Assembly: GCA_026182355.1 (NCBI GenBank)
Contig: JAPFBL010000070.1
Span: 1,041,501-1,105,500, forward strand
DNA length: 64,000 nt
From: Hermatobates lingyangjiaoensis
Taxonomy: Eukaryota > Arthropoda > Insecta > Hemiptera > Hermatobatidae
Direction of reading: 5' to 3'
Part shown: in pieces, positions 59,641 through 64,000 of the stretch
Layout: each line of letters opens with the position of its first letter
How positions within the stretch are numbered: position 1 is the stretch's first letter
Made by a program: the position numbers and the translations under genes
The notes under the pieces: generated by a model
Told to the model about the DNA's origin: nothing
Seen by the model: the letters and a program-made list of their open reading frames with translations, nothing else
The model's database searches: none

Positions 59641-60435
59641 GCTAAAAGGAAGTAATAGTGTAAACTTTAAAGAGTTTGAGAAGAACAGAAGAGTTCTTTC
59701 TCCATATCACAAACCCACTAAAGTTGGGTCACTTCAATAGTCCATTCTCCTTTCTCCTCACCACCACACTCAGGAGAAGAAGTTCTCTTTGACCTTCTGT
59801 ACACCAGTTCATTAGTTCGTTATTAATAATTTGTACCAATGTTGTTATTTATATAGTAGATATACCTAAAGAAAAACACTAACTTTCAAAGACGCGTTGT
59901 TTATGCATAAAACTTTTATACGAGATATTTGCCTATAATATGTCTGTATTTTCAGCTTACGATTGATCTACAATGTTTGTCTATAGTTTTCTATTATCAG
60001 TAAACAGACAACAAAGATAAAGGCTTCAAAAGAATAATATAAGAATGTATCAATACAATTAGATCAATATTGCCATGTGTGGACTGTTTTTGTGTATTTA
60101 TAATTAGCTCCAAAGTTATTGGGATTGAATTTTTGCCATGGATTTAGTAGTTTTACACGGAAGATGACAAATCTTGTGTATGACTCACACAGGTCTTAAG
60201 CCTTTAAGATATCAGCTGCTCAAGAAAACTATAGTGAAGAAAAATGTTAGTTTTCGTAATACCAGGTATTGTTGCCAGGATTTCATTAAAATTGTTATGA
60301 ATTGACCAATGAGTACCACTTTCTACATATATTACAGAAAGCAAAGACAAAAAGCGTAGAATTGTGTGTGTTGGAAACCAAATGCTTAAGTATCCCCTGG
60401 GTGTACAGCATAGTACAAATACAAGCAACTTGTGA
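59641..60435. other. AT-rich DNA without recognised genes
   Basis: The overlapping frames at 60204-60476 on both strands show no domain. Confidence 0.4.
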
Positions 60436-61310
60436 TAATTCTGAAGTAAAATGGATAAACCAACAAAAGTCTCCACACAAATGAAGTGTTATTCAACGAG
60501 TTTCGAACACTTTGTGTTCATCATCAGGGTGACACTATAATACAAATTATATCTAATCACTTACAAAATTAGAGTGAAATAATAAAATTCAATTAAGAGA
60601 ATTTAAGACATACCCAAAGATGTGGTACTGACGGGTTGATCCAGTGAAAACAACTAGTAGGAAACAGATCCGCTGTGAAAGAGTGGGGATAGGCATTTAG
60701 GAGATAAGGTGACAAAGGCGTCGGGTATGCTTGAAAACCGTTAACTGGAATACAGAAGGCCAGAACCACTAATTTAGAGGAAAGAAACCTTTTCTTTTTT
60801 TTATTTATTTTATTCTTTATGATTTTAGGAACAGTTTAAGAAATGTTGGACACCCTGGAATTTGATCATTAAGGCATAGAGAGGCATTAGGACATAGAAA
60901 TAAACTTTGTTTATTTCAAAAGCTTCCAAATTACAAATTTCTTTAAACTTTCTATTCACATGTAGGATGGTAAGGTTCAAGTTTGGATCAAAGCTGTGAT
61001 TTTGTGTGACAAGGTGTTTCGCAAAATGTGAAAAAAATTCTTTATTATTCTTATTGTCATTTTTCCTTTGCAAATATTCATTAAAGTGTTCATGGGTTCT
61101 TTTTTCCAAAAAGGCGCACAGTCATGCCAATGTAAAAACATTGACAATTGTTACAGGACAACTTATATACTCCACTCAATGAGCTGGGATAAAAACTCGA
61201 TTTAGGGGTTAACAAGGATTTTAAATTACCATTTGTTTTGTAACTGACTCTAAAATTAAATTTTCTCAATATATTAGCAATTTTTAACCAGGATGTTCCC
61301 ACATAAGGTA
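60436..61310 (-). mobile_element. PLE 3' relic (GIY-YIG end, terminal core)
   Basis: Minus strand. Frame 61302-61090 ends with a GIY-YIG start (GVYKLSCNNCQCFYIGMT). A frameshift leads to 61109-60825 with the domain's remainder (FAKHLVTQNHSFDP, NRKFKEICNLEAFEI) and stop. The terminal region holds the core at 60527-60501 (CTGATGA, GAACAC/GTGTTC hairpin, GAAACTCG). This links the palindrome family at 15973 and 30173 to PLE coding sequence. Confidence 0.85.
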
Positions 61311-61735
61311 GGGTAATCCAGGAATTTGGGAGGGATTCTCAGCTTGTGATAACTATTACTATACTATGAAACCTGGCAGCCCAAGGCTGTTGAAGTAACT
61401 TGTTTATCTCGGATCAGTGTTGCCTCTCCTCCTTCTTGATTAATATATAGGAAAGGCTAATGATTCTGTCCTTATCATCAAAGGTCTGCCGGACCATTAT
61501 CACAAGTATCTTCTTAAAAAAGCAGCATACTGATTACTTATTGTATGATGATTACTATTGCATGTTCAAAATAACAATAGAAACGCTTTTTCCAGTAAAT
61601 TGACTTCATTTCCAGTCCTGTTTAATGTTGTTATTGTTTCAATCTACTGATATAATAACTCATCTATGAGAATGACCTGCTTGTTTTGTTTTCCACACTT
61701 ATAGGCTTTCACCTTTTAGTGCTCTTCTAGGGGTC
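61311..61735. other. Unassigned DNA upstream of PLE relic
   Basis: May contain more decayed PLE sequence on the minus strand, but I could not align a domain. Confidence 0.35.
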
Positions 61736-61739
61736 GGAA

Positions 61740-62075
61740 ATTATGGTTCATTTATAATTTAACGCCCTTTTTAGAAATCGGTGAGCCATATTACCAGCTT
61801 CATTCTACATTAGAAAATCTAAATTTTGCCTAACTCAAATATATTTAGAATAAGAACCTTTAACGAGTACCTAACATCGTACAGGTTCGGAACATCTTAC
61901 AAATGGCTTAACGTCCTCTCCAACGGATGATGTGCTCAGATTTTTTTTCACCTGAGAATGAAATACCAGGTGATTTGAAAAAAATCAACGACCTGATTTG
62001 AGAATCGAGCCAGGGATCTACTAGTCCAGAGGCGCGCAAGCAAGCCAATAAGCGCTACCCTGGTCTCACGCGTCA
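61740..62075 (-). mobile_element. tRNA-derived SINE, reverse, diverged
   Basis: CCTAACTCAAATATATTTAG, GGCTTAACGTCCTCTCCAACGG and the decayed head near CGCTACCCTGGTCTC. Confidence 0.75.
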
Positions 62076-62875
62076 ACAAACAGGGTAGTCAATGACATTC
62101 ATTAAGTTTTATGATTTGAAAAATTTAGAATGAAAAGTTATCAGTCATACGTAAAGAGAAAACCATAGCTACCCACGTCACACCTTTAAGGTAAACTTGT
62201 GAACTCTACCTTATTTTTTACCTAGGATATCGATGATAAATAACTTAGAACTATTTTGCGAAGGTTACGTTTTTAAAGCAACCAATCTAGGCAGCTCTTA
62301 GAAAACAGGGTTTTACTAAGGAGCTACCATATTTTGTTGCATTAACGACTATGCACAGTTTTACACTAAACATGAGGCTTGCATTAAATATCTTTTGTAA
62401 TAATCCAAGAAAAAAAAAGAAATAGCGTTAGATTATTCTAGCTGAAGTCACTGAAATGGCTTATAATAATATATTATTTAGTACGTCACTCAACCTTCTG
62501 ATACTTATTAGATCTTTGCAATAATTTCTAAAGAAAAATCTGAAGTTTAAAATATACGTATGCATGTACAACTCTTGAAGAAGAATTAAGAATTTCTACC
62601 CACAAAATTAAAATTACTTTTTTCCAATTAGAATAAAAATAATTTGCGTTATATTAGTTTATTAGAATGAATTTTCTTATTTTTTTTAATTTGATACAAT
62701 TTTATATATTTTTTTGAAATGCTTTTAAATTAAAAAGGAAGAATGTTTTGCAAAAAGTTGCCATATTTTATTTTTAATGAAACAATTGGAGTAAAAAAGA
62801 AACTTACGGGGAAAACTTGGCCGCGGAGAAAATCCCTTGATCCTGGTAGTAAAAAATATTTTACCCTAAGGCCTT
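62076..62875. other. AT-rich DNA without recognised genes
   Basis: No exon or repeat recognised. Confidence 0.4.
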
Positions 62876-63109
62876 GTGAATGCACACAAAAAAAACGCTA
62901 CCAGTGGTTATTCAAATAAAATTAAGTTTAATGAAATATTAGAAGATGTTCTTTTTAGATATGAAGAAAGTTTTAAATACTTTAAAATAAAACGATCTCA
63001 GTTAAAATTGATTAACGGAAGGTTTAATCATGTGTTATTATATAATTCCTCTTATGATACAAAGAAATTAGAACTATATCACATTAGACAGGAAAATAAC
63101 ATTTTATGA
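62876..63109 (+). other. Unidentified 77-codon open frame
   Basis: The predicted peptide is charged and not low-complexity (FNEILEDVLFRYEESFKYF, LKLINGRFNHVLLYN, KLELYHIRQENNIL). Its first codon in this frame is not ATG, so it would need an upstream exon or is a mobile-element relic. No family recognised and no neighbouring splice sites that I trust. Confidence 0.25.
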
Positions 63110-63429
63110 TCCTCAATAAAGTGCATGTGTTAAACTTAATCCTAAACATTCTCCTCAAAATTCTGAAGGACAAGTGAAAGAGCACTTTCCTTAATAGCAG
63201 GCCACTGGAAAACATTTAAATGATAATACAGCCACTTATCTCCAGAATAAGCCAGAAATATTTCATGCAATAATTACAGAATTTCTAGTAAAGAGAACAA
63301 ACAAAACAAGGCCACTGATTTATAAATTATTGTCGAATTTCTAAGAAAAAAAACATAAATGGTAATAAAATAGTTTACGCTATAGATTTAGTAAATACTA
63401 ATTTCAACTAAAATTGTTTAATTCATGCA

Positions 63430-63750
63430 TGTTGTTAGTACCACTGAGGTTAGTAAGATTTAAGTTAAGAGATAGAGCAAACCGTCATACCTCGTATAAC
63501 ATCAAACAATTCCACAGCATTATACGAGGTATGAAGGTTTGTTGATAATATTAAAATTAGTAATAATACATTCCGTCATACCTCGTAAAGTCTCTGGAAA
63601 GCTCGACCGGTTTCGGGTCCGCCTGGATCCCATCTTCAAGGCCATCTCCAGGCGGACCCGAAACCGGTCGAGCTTTCCAGAGACTTTACGAGGTATGACG
63701 GAATGTATTATTACTAATTCTAATATTACTAACCTCAGTGGAACTAACCC
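63430..63750. repeat. Nested palindrome with PLE-like core
   Basis: Main arms of about 78 bases (63549-63627 and 63647-63723) share TCATACCTCGTAAAGTCTC and CGACCGGTTTCGGGTCCGCC. An inner-left smaller palindrome (63484-63536) uses the same TCATACCTCGT word. The outermost CCACTGAGGTTAGTA and its inverse lie at about 63441 and 63728. The minus strand 63640-63611 reads CTTGAAGA, hairpin, GAAACCGG, like PLE cores. Confidence 0.6.
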
Positions 63751-64000
63751 ATTAATGATAATATTAAAGTATAGATTACTCAAAACTTGTTATGGCATAT
63801 AACACATATGTTATAGAGTCACAATCTTACCATAAAGTTATAACAATAAGGATATGACCGAAAATATTCGCAAAGTAATGTCGTAGACCTGTGTTACTCA
63901 GCCAAAAATGACTTTATGAATGAATCAATATTTCTTTTTTTTTGTTTTTTTTGATTTGGGTAACCCCCAAATCAGGGAATTAATAATCTGTTCCCTTGCA
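63751..64000. other. Unassigned DNA at window end
   Basis: Nothing recognised. A short poly(T) run and the small inverted words GGGTAACCC and CCCAAATCA/TGATTTGGG are present. Confidence 0.4.

Noticed and set aside
1..64000. CRISPR array or prokaryotic operon
   Set aside because: No regularly spaced short repeats with unique spacers, no operon-like gene packing; all signs are eukaryotic.

Overview
This is an AT-rich stretch of animal nuclear DNA, probably from an invertebrate and possibly an arthropod. The evidence is dense decayed retrotransposons and Helitrons, long (TA)n arrays, tRNA-derived SINEs ending in CAACCTAACCT, an intron-like exon/intron layout and no bacterial-style gene packing. 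The species cannot be named from sequence alone. Most open reading frames longer than 60 codons are chance ORFs in AT repeats or pieces of mobile elements.

The host coding content I can support is small. An intact, intronless succinate dehydrogenase iron-sulfur subunit paralogue lies at 17051-17929. A likely receptor-type gene runs on the + strand. It has a candidate small internal exon at 38144-38202 and a terminal exon at 54061-54266 that encodes one transmembrane helix and a short basic tail. The two exons are phase-compatible across a 15.9 kb intron. In the terminal exon an in-frame TGA is followed by 22 sense codons before a second TGA, which is a candidate stop-codon readthrough extension carrying an NPxY-type motif and a hydrophobic C-terminus.

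The rest is mobile DNA. Penelope-like elements (PLEs) dominate, with about ten distinguishable families. Several still encode the C-terminal part of the reverse transcriptase/GIY-YIG protein. Nearly all carry a short motif in the terminal repeat, CUGAWGA, then a covarying hairpin, then (G)AAA, which is a hammerhead-ribozyme-like core. Many PLE ends sit as head-to-head palindromes inside (TA)n arrays.

Layout. 1-580: PLE ends. 590-2070: dead Jockey-type LINE. 2550-3060: PLE end. 3117-4513: Helitron. 5540-6720: dead LINE. 6841-9805: three SINEs. 9806-10070: PLE palindrome. 12470-13040: Helitron helicase relic. 13588-14230: Helitron and SINE remnants. 15550-16215: SINE and PLE palindrome. 17051-17929: SDHB-like gene. 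19178-19801: short Helitron. 21156-22079: Mutator-like element with a 9-bp duplication. 22340-26920: PLE cluster and palindromes. 28800-32370: inverted pair of an unknown repeat. 32516-33180: GA/GACA tract. 34354-35965: PLE ends. 37054-38096: inverted-terminal-repeat elements. 38394-40317: Ty3/Gypsy pol relic truncated at a SINE. 41940-42480: GT-rich tract. 43656-47890: PLE cluster with a near-identical inverted pair. 48760-49370: hAT transposase relic. 51187-52385: SINEs. 52571-53783: Helitron. 54061-54266: terminal exon. 55650-56540: dimeric minisatellite. 58150-62075: SINEs and one PLE relic. 63430-63750: nested palindrome.
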